A stretch of 64,000 nucleotides of DNA from Thelephora terrestris. Taxonomy: Eukaryota > Basidiomycota > Agaricomycetes > Thelephorales > Thelephoraceae. The stretch is from positions 1-64,000 of the forward strand of contig WIUZ02000021.1 of the NCBI GenBank assembly GCA_015956445.1, in the 5' to 3' direction. Position 1 is the stretch's first letter, and each line of letters starts with the position of its first letter. A program made the translations under genes and the position numbers. Below, piece after piece: positions 51,888 through 63,291 of the stretch. The notes beneath the pieces are model-generated. The model was not told where the DNA came from. It was given only the letters and a program-made list of their open reading frames with translations, and did no database searches.

Positions 51888-54562
51888 ATGCTGGTGAGTG
51901 CTTAGCTCTTCCCCTCTTTGCCCCAATCCTCACTGTGGGTCAGGGAGAAACGCTCCGGCTTCTCCGGCATCAGGGGAGTTTTCTTACCACGTTTGAAGAT
52001 CCCAAGCATGATCCCGAAACTATCAAGTCCGTCTGGAACAGTGATGACCAGGATGCCAACCTTTTCCCAGATCCACTTTCAGTTCCACTAAAACGCGACC
52101 CATTCCCTCATTATGGATCTATGAAGAACCCACACGGTTACCCCATTTGCTGGTCAGAGCCCAACTACGAATGGTACCCATACCTTCCTGCCGTCATCTC
52201 CTTCAAATACACCCTGTTCTTGGGCATGTCGACCAACCCCAACATCACGCACAATGGGTCAGGGTACAAACTGGATGATGAACAGATATCTCTGTGGGGG
52301 AATATCGAATACGTTTTATGCGCGGCCATCTCTGCAATCGGTGCTGGTCGTATCTGTCCCCTGGAACAGAGAGAACCCTTTCGCCCCTCGGAATATGGAT
52401 ACATGTTGACTCACAGCCAGTTGAAGTTTGCAAAGAAGTGCATGACGAAATCCCTCAACGCTTTCCAACGACTCCTCGGATACTGCTCCTACCTCATAGC
52501 CAGTCGTACTTACAAGAGTACTGAGACAAACCCGAACAACCCCGAGCCAAGTTTGGAGCAGTTGTTCTCTGTGGTCTATTCGAGACTCAATTCAACAGCT
52601 CGCAATTCGCATATCTTAGCAAAGCACCTTTTCAGGACACTTTCTGAGATACATGCAAGCCGAAACTTCGCAGGTATTGCCTTGCGGTGTACCGGACAGT
52701 ACGACTTCCCTGTGGTGAACGCGATGTACCGCTACGGAGTTCCTGTCTATGTGTCTTGGCCAAGTACCGGCAGAAACCCCTACCATTCATTGCACCAGGG
52801 CCACTACATCAAACGTTGGATTCCTTCCTCATTACCAGAGGCCCCAGAACAAACCCCCACACTTCCCACGTCGGTAACCACCCCTCCTCCCCTCGACCCA
52901 CCTCCCATCTATGGCACCCAACCTTTTGCCAAGAAGGTCCAGACCTACGACCATCCCATGGACTATGTCAACGAGCGGGTTAAGAAGATACCTATGGAGC
53001 TTGAAAACTCTCCCCACAAACAGGCCATGTTGGACCGTCTCCAATCGTCAAAGTCCTTTGCAAACCTTGGGAGTGCCAAATACTATAGGTTTGAAAGCAC
53101 TACCGTCCACGATGGTCAGAAGGAGCGTTGGTTTCGTGAACTGCTTACAAGGCATGATGCCCTGCGCGACCTGGAACTTACTGATAGCTGTCATCTGTGG
53201 TAAGAACTTTTGTTTCATTTCCACTTTCTTCTCACTGAAAAACCATGCAGGTTTGACTGCGTCCTCAACCAGTGGAACGCTTCAGAAGAATTCAATTTTG
53301 AACGGAACATGCACCTTAACCAAGAGCTCGCCAGCGACGAAATGGATGAGTTTGAATGGATAGAGGAAGATCCGATGGCTGTAGATATCCCTCTCCCAAC
53401 TTTCCAAGAGGGTTCTCTCCTGCATCAGCTTGAGACCTCTCAGTTCTCACTGGACACAGGCGTGGCAGAACTCTGGTTGGATAACCACATCTTTGCTTTG
53501 AAGAGCTGGGGGCTCCATCTGACCGGAGAAGAAGATCCCTCCTGCAACAAATTTTTTCCTAGAAGACTTGGCCTTTTCACAGAACGTCCTGACACGACTT
53601 TGCGAAGATTGTTCGATGGCGGGCTCAAAGGGCTCACTGCCGACTTCGATCTCCACCCGTCCCATCCTGGCAGAGACAGGCTCCCTCAGCAGCTGTCAGG
53701 GTCCGTCCTTCACATCCAGCCTGTTGGAAAGACATACTTGTTAACGGTCAGAGATAAAGACGCTTATCCCTGGAAGCTCTTGATCGAGGACCCCCTGGTC
53801 CTGCTCCAAATAGAAAGGGAACAGTGGCACCTCCAACCCAAAGGACTCGTTTCAAATCTCATCCAGAAAGGCCTCCGTTTCAAAATCCTCTACCCCTGCT
53901 ACCAGGAAGGAGCGACCTTCTATCGAAACCCGGGTCTTGTGACCCACCCAATGGGTAAAGCCCCGACTCACGCAGACTACCTGGCCTACTGTCTTGAGGT
54001 AGCCCACTTCTTTGAGCTCTACCCTCATACTCATGTGGCGGCGTTGTGTTCTGGTGGGATCCTTTGGAGGATTGCTGTCGACGTTCTTCCAATACCCGCA
54101 GAGTCCGACTTGGTCCACCCTTTCCATGAAGGAGCTTGTGAAACCCTCATAATCAATGGCCGACGATACTGGTCCCCCATTCTCTGTTTGGAGGACGAGG
54201 AGATGATTGTTGGGGTGTACAAATGGCCAGGCAAGTCCAGTTGAAACGTGACAGAGTGGTTTTACTCACGAGTTTTAGAGCACGAAAAGGATCGCCCTAA
54301 GCACAGCAGTTGGTGGCCGAAACCTGCTGCCTGGTCTACTTCCGGTCTTGAATTCTGTGCGTGGGCTCCGCTGGCAGAACATTGGTACCAGAAGAGGAAG
54401 AACGAGTTGAGGGAGGGGACAGGAAGAGCTATGCAGGGAAAAGATTGGAGGAGCGAGATCAAGTTTGAACGATCTCGGAGTCGCCCTTTCCATGAACTCG
54501 TCGTCAATTTCGCAAATGAATTTGTTCGGTCCCACAGGCTATCTCACACCCACTTACCATAA
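51888..54562 (+). CDS. large Agaricomycete orphan protein (paralog 2), apparently intact
   Basis: Exons 51888-51893 (ATGCTG), 51944-53199, 53251-54230 and 54279-54562 add to 841 residues with no internal stop. The six-base first exon is supported by the same structure in paralog 1. Intron 1 is GTGAGT..CAG, intron 2 GTAAGA..GCAG and intron 3 is a GC-AG intron (GCAAGT..TTTAG, 48 nt). Shared motifs: WYPYLPAV, YCSYLIA, YGVPVYVSW, FDCVLNQWN, LIEDPLVLLQIEREQW, PHTHVAALCSGGILWRIAVD, ILCLEDEEMIVGVYKW and SSWWPK..STSGLEFCAWAP. The N-terminal half is soluble-looking and the centre acidic. There is no signal peptide, membrane segment or enzyme motif. The promoter is disrupted at 48973 by the 2.3-kb element, leaving 608 bp upstream of the ATG. 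Function unknown. Confidence 0.85.
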
Positions 54563-55075
54563 ACTGTATCCGAAGTCTGTACTTGTCTTGCCCCATCTAG
54601 CACATCCGCACCTTTGTTCCCCACCATGCTAGACAATCTGCCCATCATCTGTTCAAATAAATTCACCTTTCCAATGGATAATCTTTCCTGCGCGAATGCC
54701 TGGCGAAATATTGACTTGTGGCAGCTGCCGATAGTCCGTCTAATTCGACTTTTTAGGGCTTACCTCTCGGGTTGCAATAAAGCCGGAAATTTTCATGCTT
54801 TCCCAGAGTTTCTTACCATCACAGAAGTGTGTCTGCGATCCTCATGAACTGCGCCAAGAGTCGCCCATGTTGTCGACATCTGTTTGAGATCTTGTACTTT
54901 CGTTTGCATGTATCTACCGCTTCCTATGATAGAATCAACCCCTTTTTTGGAATACCCCCCCTCCCTTCTCCGATCACAGGGTCACCAGGAGAAGGCCGAG
55001 AAAGCCGAGCGTTGCAGATGATTCCAGCGCGGGTGGTAATTGTGGCTGATTCTTAACTTTCTTTCTTGCTTTCAT

Positions 55076-56448
55076 CTGCGTTCCAGTACCACGATTTGTG
55101 ACTGGTTGCCTTTTGTCACTTGTACCCCCTTCGTTGATGATAACGATCCATACATAACCTCCGTCTCAAACACTTGTTGCCACCCGGAGGTGATCGCACA
55201 GTTGCTGGGGTCTCTGGCCTCTAACATGTGTAGCAGGTAGGAAGTGTTGCGCAATTTCAACTGAAGGATATCTTTTCTGCCCTTGTAGGCTTGTGGCCTG
55301 CCATAGAGTATACTGCAATAGTCTATCAGTGCGAGATGTGTGAACAAAACTCAATCTACTCACCGTCCGACTTGTGGATTTCCCCCTGGGAGTAGATGGA
55401 CTCTTCTTCATCTCCATCTGAGGGGTCCGTAACCTGGTCCATTGACTCTTCATCGGCTTCATCTGAGGGATCCGTGATCTCTTCCATGGACTCTTCGTCA
55501 TCTGCATCCCAGACGTCCACCTGGTCCATCCAATCTTCACCCCGTTCCTGAGGACTGTCAACCGAGTGACCTCCGGTCGGTTGGCTCAGCTCTACCCCTT
55601 CCATTGGGACCCCCTCTGTCAATACCTCCATCTTGAGCGGATGGTCCACAATGTCGACGGTTCCAGTGACCATATGGGATGGGAGTACCAACTCCTCCTC
55701 TTCTGGCATCGTAGATGGAACGTACTCAAGTTCATCAGCCCCTGGGCCATGTTCAAGGTCATCTATGGCCCTGAATAGTTCTTTGTTGAAGGACGGATTT
55801 GTTGGCCATGATCCAAACTCTAGGTCCGTCATCTCCTCTTCTTCCTTTTTCACCTTGACGCTGGAGGTATAGACGGCAGGTTCTTCGCCTGAAAGCTGCT
55901 CCTTTCTTGCTGAGCGACCCTCCTTGCGAGCGGCTGGCTCCTCCTTTCCTGTCGAGTCACCCTCCTTGTGAGAGGTTGGCTTTGAACCTCGTTCCTGAGC
56001 TTTGGACGAACGCGGCTTGGAAATGACTGCAGGGGGTAGAAGAGCCGACCTTACTGCAAAGGGTTGAGGAGTGACCCTTGCTCCAGCAGGTAGAGGAGCC
56101 AGCCTAGCAGGCTTTGGCCTCTTATGCTGTTTCTCCCAGGTAAAAGACTTGTAGACGGTGGCTGCATCCTCGGGGCTGAGAACGGGGTACGGGTGGACGA
56201 GGCTTCTCTTCAAGGGGGTCCTTCCAATTTCTTGGAAGAGGAATGAGTGGGCTTCTACATAGGAGTACCAGGCGTCGGACAATCCACATTTGGACTCCAG
56301 TCGGATCCCGGACAGGAGGTAGGCCCTTGCTGCACGCTGGGAGGATGTGGATGTGAGAGATTGGCCCGAACTCAATGTAAGCTCATGCTCCTCAAAGTCG
56401 TGGAAGAATAGCTGGGTAAAGCGGGGAAGCCGAGTCTGGAAGAGGCCT
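55076..56448 (-). CDS. unknown acidic/basic protein, cargo of the 54.6-57.1 kb unit
   Basis: The main exon is open from 56448 to about 55362 with no clear start: the frame runs right up to the junction with the LTR-like segment at 56449, so the N-terminus is missing or lies across it. It includes FFHDFEEHELTLSSGQS, GLSDAWYSYVEAHSFLFQE, a Lys/Pro-rich linker, KVKKEEEEMTDLEFG and an acidic tail with DPSDEADEESM repeats. A GTGAGT donor at about 55361 leads to short exons ending with VVLERR at 55076. No known domain. It is unrelated to the coiled-coil cargo gene. Confidence 0.5.
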
Positions 56449-57067
56449 ATCTTTTATGCAATCCTTCACACGCTAGTAAGGCCCTTTGTCCTTTATTCTC
56501 CCACGCGTCATATTTGTTTGCTTCCCTTACTTAGCGTTCCCACACTCCTTATCTCCCTTTGTTCGGACTTGATAAGGGTATATTAGGGTATTGACATCAT
56601 GGCCACTCCTTTAGCATAAGTAGCAACTGTGGCTGTATTGTAGTACCTTAGTTTTGTTACCTCAGGAAATCCTCTGCCCTTCTCAGCCCAGTTGCAGTTA
56701 AGGACAAGTCAGAGTTTCTTGTTTGATTCAAGACATCCCCATCTGCTCTCCCTCCCGCTCTGCGCCTCAACTGCGCCTCGTAACTATAGAACCCCAGCGT
56801 TCATATTAGAATACCTCGAGCGTCCAGTCGATCACCTGGTGGAGTCATCAATCCTGTTGTAGGGATAAACCCTTGCTTGTTAAACCCAACGAAGTATGGT
56901 TTAGGTTGGGTTTCCCTTTAGGATTTCGACCTGACTTGTAGTGACCTCAGACAACCTACCGGAAGAATAGAGACGTGATCGTTCTCTCACAAGCTAGTTG
57001 GACTAGTGAGTACTCTGCGGAGTCAGCTCAGTACACTGGTAGTTGTTGGGGTAGAGTGGCCCTGACA
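56449..57067 (+). repeat. third copy of the LTR-like 3' segment
   Basis: About 95 percent identical by eye to 40602-41221 and 45856-46476: TATCTTTTATGCAATCCTTC, TGATAAGGGTATATTAGGG, CATAAGTAGCAACTGTGG, CAGTTGCAGTTAAGGACAAG, GGTAGTTGTTGGGGTAGAG. The match starts abruptly at TATCTTTTATGC inside what is continuous element sequence in the other two copies. Confidence 0.9.
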
Positions 57068-58420
57068 GTCTGTACAAGTCCAAATGATACTCATTATCTT
57101 CAATCCTCCCATGTGAGATTGCAAAAGGTGTTGGGTTTGTTCTGTTGGAGTAAAGCTGTTCCGAGGAGTAGAGAGGAATCATAATGCACCTTGCATAAGA
57201 TTTGTGTAAACACCAGGCTTCTTTCCAGCTCACAAAGAAACATAATGAATATAATTGGTTTGTGGCTCCTTTCTTCTTGCTGGTTTGTATTTCAGTGGCC
57301 TTTTCCTGTTCTTCCCACAGGTTCCACCTTCCTGAAGTTTGTGCTTGTATCTGTACAATGCCTGTATGTGTATAGTTCCTCTCACCCTTTCTTTGGGCAG
57401 CCCTGGCTGCTATCGTCATGCCCATTGATCTTTGAGCAGTTCTGTGAGTAAGAGGGGGATTGTCAGTGGGCCAGCCCTACAAAGCTTGATTCGAGCTTGA
57501 TTCCCAGGAAACAAGCATGGAAGGTGGATTGCTGTCTTCAAGATGAGCATAGACCATGTGTTGGAACTCTGAGAAATTTGGCTAGAAAGTGACAAAGGTT
57601 TCAGCCAATATGATGTTGTGGTTGATTCACTATGTCAACTGAGTTCATTATCAAAAGTGTTCTGTTACAAACCAGGCTGGCAGCTGCACATGTTCATGGG
57701 GTGAGAGGAATGCCATTGTACCCTTTTTATCCTACCATGTACGCCCGTGAGGCTTCAGAGGAGGGGTCCGATGATTGTCTCCCTGATTATGTTGACAGCT
57801 CTCCCCAAGGATCACCTAATCCTATCAGCAATCAACTAGTCAATGTGCAACTCAGGCCCAGTGTCAGGTCATCCTGTGGGTCCCTCTGTCAGGCTTGAGC
57901 TGAAGGTCTGGCCCTGGCCTCAAGAAGGGGATGTGACCTTTTTAAGCTTGTTGTTGGATTGTGGGATGGATATTCCAGAGTGGGAGGTGGATTGGGAGGA
58001 TGGAGAAGAAGTCATGAAATCCTGAACAAGTTGAAGGGTCCATGTAATCACCTGGTTGGCTAAGGTTCAACTCCTAGTCTCTATATCATTTACAAGTTTG
58101 TGATCTTGTAACCAGCTACAATGTGACTCACAACTGATCTTGCACATCCAGTTTTCTTCTAGTCTGATAAGATAAGATATGAAAATCAGTGAGTGTGAGT
58201 TTGGAAAATTGGTGAAAAATATGATGAAAAATCCAGGGTCATGGCAATGCCTTGAATAACTCGGGTAATCTTTTCTATTATGTCAAGTGTTTGTAACACA
58301 CTTCAAGGTGCTGGAAGACAAGAATTCCATTATCTCAAGCGTGTCTGATGTTTTATGGCATAGTCTAGCAGTACAACCCTCGCACAGAGATTAATTGTAC
58401 ATGGATACCAAACTTCCCAT
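57068..58420. other. intergenic, no gene recognised
   Basis: The left part is probably the displaced 3' flank of orphan paralog 2. The rest is A/T-rich unique sequence. An 88-residue frame at 57632-57898 has no supporting features. A small CTTGATTC direct repeat lies at 57486-57505. Confidence 0.5.
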
Positions 58421-60413
58421 TCAAGTATTCTCTGCATTCAACATGGCCTTCTTACCAATTCGGACATCCCCGCAAAAGGGCAGGCCTTCTAATTGCACCT
58501 CGTTATCCCCAAGTCCGACAGCTTGTATTTGAACAGCAGCAATGCCGCTAATTCCGGCGAGAGCACCATTACTACCACCAAAGATGACCTGAATATATAG
58601 TCAAAAATGAGAGGATTCGATTGCAGCATGCCTTACCTTTCCGACAAAGTTCCTGAATTCTCGCTGTCTCCCTGGGAGCACTTCCAATGGAACGTCAACA
58701 AACTTCGCCGAGACAGCAAAAACCGAGCCCTCCCCACTTCCGTGACCCAATTGAACACTGGCGGACTGGAGCCATTCTCGCGGCCGGATGCGAGCAAACG
58801 CATTGAGAGGCAACGGATCGGGCAACGGCATAGGGTCAGGTAGGTCATCGTTCTCACTTTCTGACAATAGGTCCACTGTCCTAATGCTCTCAGGCACAGG
58901 GCCATCGTAAATCAGAAGCTGCGGATATACTGCGTCAACCAGTAATGACACATCCATGCCCTTTGGCAATACAATGTTCGCGAAAATTGTCCCACCCGCA
59001 AGCATTGTATCGGAATTTGAGGGTCTCATCTTCATGTCCTTGATCGTTATATTCCGCAGGACTTGGGGCCGCGGATCAGGGGCAGGAAATACTGTGGCCA
59101 AGATGAGATCCGGGAGAAGAGGAGTTGAGAAGAGTATTCTAGGAGGTTCCCCGCTGAGATACGAGGTCAAAAACCCGGAAAGCGAAGGAAAAGAGTCGTT
59201 TGCTAGCGCAACTGCGTGACCGCGGACGTAGATTGTTGTGTTCGGGTGAGTCAGGGTGAGAGGGTCGGTCTCGGCATACACAATTGGGAAGTGGTCGGCG
59301 GAGGTACCGTTCTGGTGACGGGGCACAGAGATTGTAAGTGGGAGTAAAGGTATGGTCAACTCTATCGAGCTAGGGAGGGGAGTCGAAAACGTTGCGGAGG
59401 CGTTGACGAGAAGTCGATCAAGGTCAGAGAAAATGTGGAACTTCTTCAACGTCACCAATTGCGAAAACGAGGGAAACGGTGCGTTATTTCCAGAGTCGGG
59501 AAGGCCAGGAATTTGCGGTACTGCGGAGTATTAAATGATGGACAGGAAAACAGCGGGGAAGGGGCTCACTCTTCGTCATCAAGGCAATCGAAACGTTCGA
59601 ACGCCCAATATTGAAGTTATCCCTCCAAGTGTGTTCGCCAACCTTCCCCCCCATCACACTTATGGAAGAGATGGTGGTAGAGACTTGGATAATGCCAGAT
59701 ATCCAACTCTCGTTGGCAAAACGAACGAGATCCTCAGTACGCTCTGTAAGGTGAATCTTGATCGGGATGGACATCGGCGTTAACCACTCCAGGTTGGAAG
59801 GAGGGTCCGAGGAGAGCGGAAGTTCGACAACGGGAGTAGATAGCACGGCGAGGTTTAACGGTGGCTTGTTGTGCGATGTCACGGCGATTTGAGAAAGCTC
59901 AATAGCAATCGTTCCAACTTTACGAACACCCCACCGGCCAACGCCTTTCCAAAGTTCAGTCCAGATGAGGTCTTCGTCGTCTGGACGGATGCGAAGGATT
60001 CTGCCCATGTCCAAACCCACTCTACAATCCACCCTTACCCACACTCCACCTTCCTTCGTTGCATTCAGAACTTCTATGCGGTCTGGTCCTTCGACGACGA
60101 GCCCGCGATCTACTACTTCCTGGACGGTGATGCTCGAGACGCGAGAAGAGTAACTGAGGGCGAACAGAATAATCAAGGCTAAGACGACAATGCACGCGGT
60201 GAGGGTAGCTGAGAAGACGATGAGGAGTCTCTTGAGGAGGTTCTGGTGGGGAGGTTGCTCTGATTGGGGTGAACGGGGGCGAGACTGATGGATTATATGA
60301 GAGGAGCCAGACGGTATAAGAGGCGTTCGTTCCGAGGGTTCTGGGGCAGATGCTCGTTGTTTCCCCTTGTCCATGGATGTATGCTGTTCGAGGTGTGAAT
60401 TGTCGGAATCCAT
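58421..60413 (-). CDS. type II membrane protein with large lumenal domain (fungal Tag1-like layout)
   Basis: Exons 60413-59570, 59520-58637 and 58588-58421 with introns of 50 and 48 nt give 631 residues; splices keep the frame (..KIPQIPGLPDS.. and ..FVGKVIFGGSNG..). Residues 1-60 are cytosolic-type, Ser/Pro-rich with ERTPLIPSGS. A single membrane segment (LLIVFSATLTACIVVLALII) follows at about 61-85, then a long beta-rich domain with many NxS/T sites, ending ..LEGLPFCGDVRIGKKAM. Length and layout resemble yeast Tag1 (YLR173W), a vacuolar membrane protein, but this is from layout only and could be another conserved fungal family. It is transcribed divergently from IMP dehydrogenase. Confidence 0.75.
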
Positions 60414-60618
60414 CGAGATTGAGTGACGATGGAAATATCCAGAAATCTGTTGTGTTCAAGCTCCACCTGTACGCATTGTAGGGTAAGCCTGAGACCAGCA
60501 GGAAGACGAAGGACATAAAGAGCCTAACCGGAGGGACTGAGATGATGTTACGGGCGTAAGCTCGGACCCTGAGGCTCCGAGCCGACGTGACCTGGGGTGG
60601 GATACATCACGTGCACAA
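60414..60618. promoter_or_regulatory. 205-bp shared divergent promoter
   Basis: The only sequence between the start codons of the membrane-protein gene and IMP dehydrogenase. No TATA box is evident. CACGTGCACAAATGG precedes the IMP dehydrogenase ATG, giving an E-box-like CACGTG at 60609-60614. Confidence 0.6.
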
Positions 60619-62469
60619 ATGGCTGCTCAAAATTATCTTCCACCATCGCAAGCGTTGCAAGTCCTCCAGGAGTACGAACATCAGGATGGCCTCTCCGTCC
60701 AGGATCTCATGAACTCAAAAATTCACGGTGGCCTCACCTACAATGATTTTTTGCTTCTTCCGGGAAGGATTGACTTTGCAGCAAGCGATGTCACCGTTGA
60801 GAGCAAGATCACTCGTAACATTACTCTCAACACTCCCTTCGTCAGTTCGCCCATGGACACGGTAACCGAAGGCAGAATGGCTATCTCTATGGCTGTGCGT
60901 CTTATCTTTTTTGGCATTGTCTTCTCGAGGGCGGAATTCGCGCTGACCATGCCTTCTGTTAGCTTCTCGGGGGGATCGGGGTGATACACCACAACCAATC
61001 GGCCACATCCCAGGCAGCCATGGTCAGAGCCGTCAAACGCTACGAGAATGGCTTCATAACTTCACCCGTTGTGCTCGGGCCAAACCACCGAGTCAAAGAG
61101 GTCCTCGATATCAAAGCTATGCAAGGGTTCGCGGGCATTCCCATCACTGGTGCGCTTCTGTTCGCCGATGCCATCGTGCGCATTTTAACAACCTATCTAG
61201 AGGACGGAAACCTTGGCTCAAAACTCCTCGGAATTGTCACCTCTAGGGATATCCAGTTCGAAGATCCCAATACGCTTCTCTCATCGGTCATGACAACATC
61301 GCTCGTGACTGCACAAGAGGGAATCACACTCAAAGAAGCGAACGCAATTCTGCGAACATCCAAGAAGGGCAAGCTACCGATCATCGACGGCGGAGGCAAT
61401 CTCAAATCTCTCCTATCCCGCTCTGATCTCCTCAAAACCCAGTCATACCCTCTTGCATCGAAGCGCCCGGACAGTAAACAGCTATATGCTGCTGCTGCCA
61501 TCGGAACTCGTCCAGCCGACCGCGATCGCCTCGCGGACCTGGTTGAAGCTGGCCTGGATATCGTAATTCTCGATTCTTCTCAAGGGAACTCCATTTATCA
61601 AGAGGAAATGATTCAATGGATCAAGGCGAACTTCCCTCAACTCGAAGTTATCGCCGGGAACGTTGTCACCCGCGAACAGGCAGCCAGACTTATTGCCGCG
61701 GGTGCTGATGGCCTCCGCGTCGGTATGGGATCGGGTTCGATTTGCATCACTCAGGAAGTAATGGCAGTGGGCCGACCTCAAGCCACTGCAGTCTACTCCG
61801 TGTCCGAATTTGCCAATAGATTTGGGGTCCCGGTAATTGCCGACGGCGGCATCAGTAATGTTGGCCACGTTGTCAAGGCTCTGGCTCTCGGTGCCAGCGC
61901 TGTCATGATGGGAGGACTCTTAGCTGGTACCACAGAAGCACCCGGAGAATATTTTTACCATGAGGGTGTCCGTGTCAAGGCTTACAGGGGTATGGGCAGC
62001 CTGGTTAGTATTACGGCATGCAAGGGGCGCATTTTCTGACTTGTTATCCTAGGAGGCCATGGAGCAGAAGGATCATACCACACCCTCTAAGGACAAACTT
62101 GGACCTAAAACTGCAACGATGGCTGCGAATCATGAGAATGCTGCCACTACTCGGTACTTCTCCGAGTCGTCTACCGTTAAGGTCGCACAGGGCGTCTCCG
62201 GAGATGTGCAGGACAAGGGGTCTGTCAAAGCCTTCCTGCCGTACCTCTATGCTGGCGTACAGCACTCATTCCAGGATATCGGCGTACGATCCACGAGGGA
62301 GCTCAAGGAAAAAGTAATTTCGGGAACGATACGGTTCGAGCTGAGGACCGCCAGCGCCCAAGTCGAAGGAGGCGTTCATGGGTTAAACTCGTAAGTAGCC
62401 TCTAAGACCGCCTCTCGCGACACTAACGCCACGCCCATTCCAAGGTATACGAAGAGGCTCTATGCCTGA
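60619..62469 (+). CDS. IMPDH: inosine-5'-monophosphate dehydrogenase
   Basis: Exons 60619-60894, 60963-61149, 61201-62003, 62053-62390 and 62445-62469 give 542 residues, the usual length. The enzyme oxidises IMP to XMP with NAD+, the rate-limiting step of guanine nucleotide synthesis, in the cytosol as a tetramer. Visible signatures: [10 protein letters not shown] near the N-terminus, SSPMDTVTE, the Bateman (two-CBS) insert at about residues 115-240 ([19 protein letters not shown]), [20 protein letters not shown] with the catalytic Cys at about residue 336, [20 protein letters not shown] and the flap motif YRGMGSLEAM. The 51-nt intron 61150-61200 has no stop and is a multiple of three, so it can be mistaken for coding sequence; its removal gives [12 protein letters not shown]. 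All catalytic elements look normal. Confidence 0.97.
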
Positions 62470-63291
62470 TCTCCCCGATTTCTCAGGCAGGGCGCTATAT
62501 CTAGCGGTTTGGTGTGACATAGATCTATTGCCTCCACGGCTCAAATTCACCGGACGAGTTCCTTGCTCATTTTCTCTTAATCGATGTCTTCAGTCGAGTT
62601 GTGCTATCACGCTCTTCAAGGATCAGTATCTGAGTCAGAAACTCCTGGGACACGCACACGCCTTCGAGCTTGGACTCGAATATGTGGATACCTACCAATC
62701 ATTTCCTCCCTGCCAGTCCCGAAGTACGCGCTATAAAACTATTTCGGCTTTGCATTTTTTACTTTCTCGTTCCTCGACTGTTAGATGGCGATGCCCCAAA
62801 ATCAAGTCGGAGTGTGAAGCCCTCCGTCAGATATTGTTTTGGAATTGCGTCGCTGACTTCTACGTCGAGCGGCGATCACTTTTTTTAATAGTAGGTCAAC
62901 AACCTTTCCTACGTCCATCAGGTCAGGGAGGAGCTTAAGTCGCGGAGTCGTGGGTATTGAAAACCCAATGACTGCCACTTATTTTCTCATCAATGAAGCC
63001 AGGGCTATCAGAGTCTCTTGGCCATTGCTTCTGACTGTTCATCTCGCAATTCACGCTCGGTCTATCCTTGTAGCGTTCGTCTGCTGGTCCCTATTGTTTC
63101 CTCATCACTCGTGTCCTTACATAATAAAAGTAGATAGTCGCGCACCCGCCGTAGTGGTAAAGTTCACTGCCTGATGTCCCTACCCGCGGGCCGTCGATGT
63201 CACACCCGCCCCGTCACTACACGTGGACTCCCGCGTGCGCCGCAGTGTTACCCACGGGCGCTTACTTTCGTTTCTCAGCTCATCGGAATTG
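62470..63291. other. intergenic, no gene recognised
   Basis: The 3' flank of IMP dehydrogenase and the promoter of the next gene. A 158-residue frame (62462-62938) overlaps the IMP dehydrogenase stop in another frame and is not convincing. Confidence 0.5.

Larger units (their letters stand above)
54580..57067 (+). mobile_element. probable fourth TG..CA-type unit with a different cargo gene
   Basis: The right end is the same as in the 3.3-kb elements: 56449-57067 matches their last 620 bp and ends GGCCCTGACA. It is followed by GTCTG (57068-57072), and GTCTG also occurs at 54575-54579, 13 bp after the stop of orphan paralog 2. This suggests one insertion spanning 54580-57067. The left end (TACTTGTC) does not match the usual TGTCAGG, so the left border is tentative. 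The interior holds a different spliced minus-strand gene. It may be a mosaic of an element end and unrelated sequence. Confidence 0.5.

Noticed and set aside
63145-63210. tRNA-like word TAGTGGTAAAGTTCACTGCC
   Set aside because: It resembles a D-arm region, but there is no GGTTCGAATCC-type B box and no cloverleaf with a matching acceptor stem.
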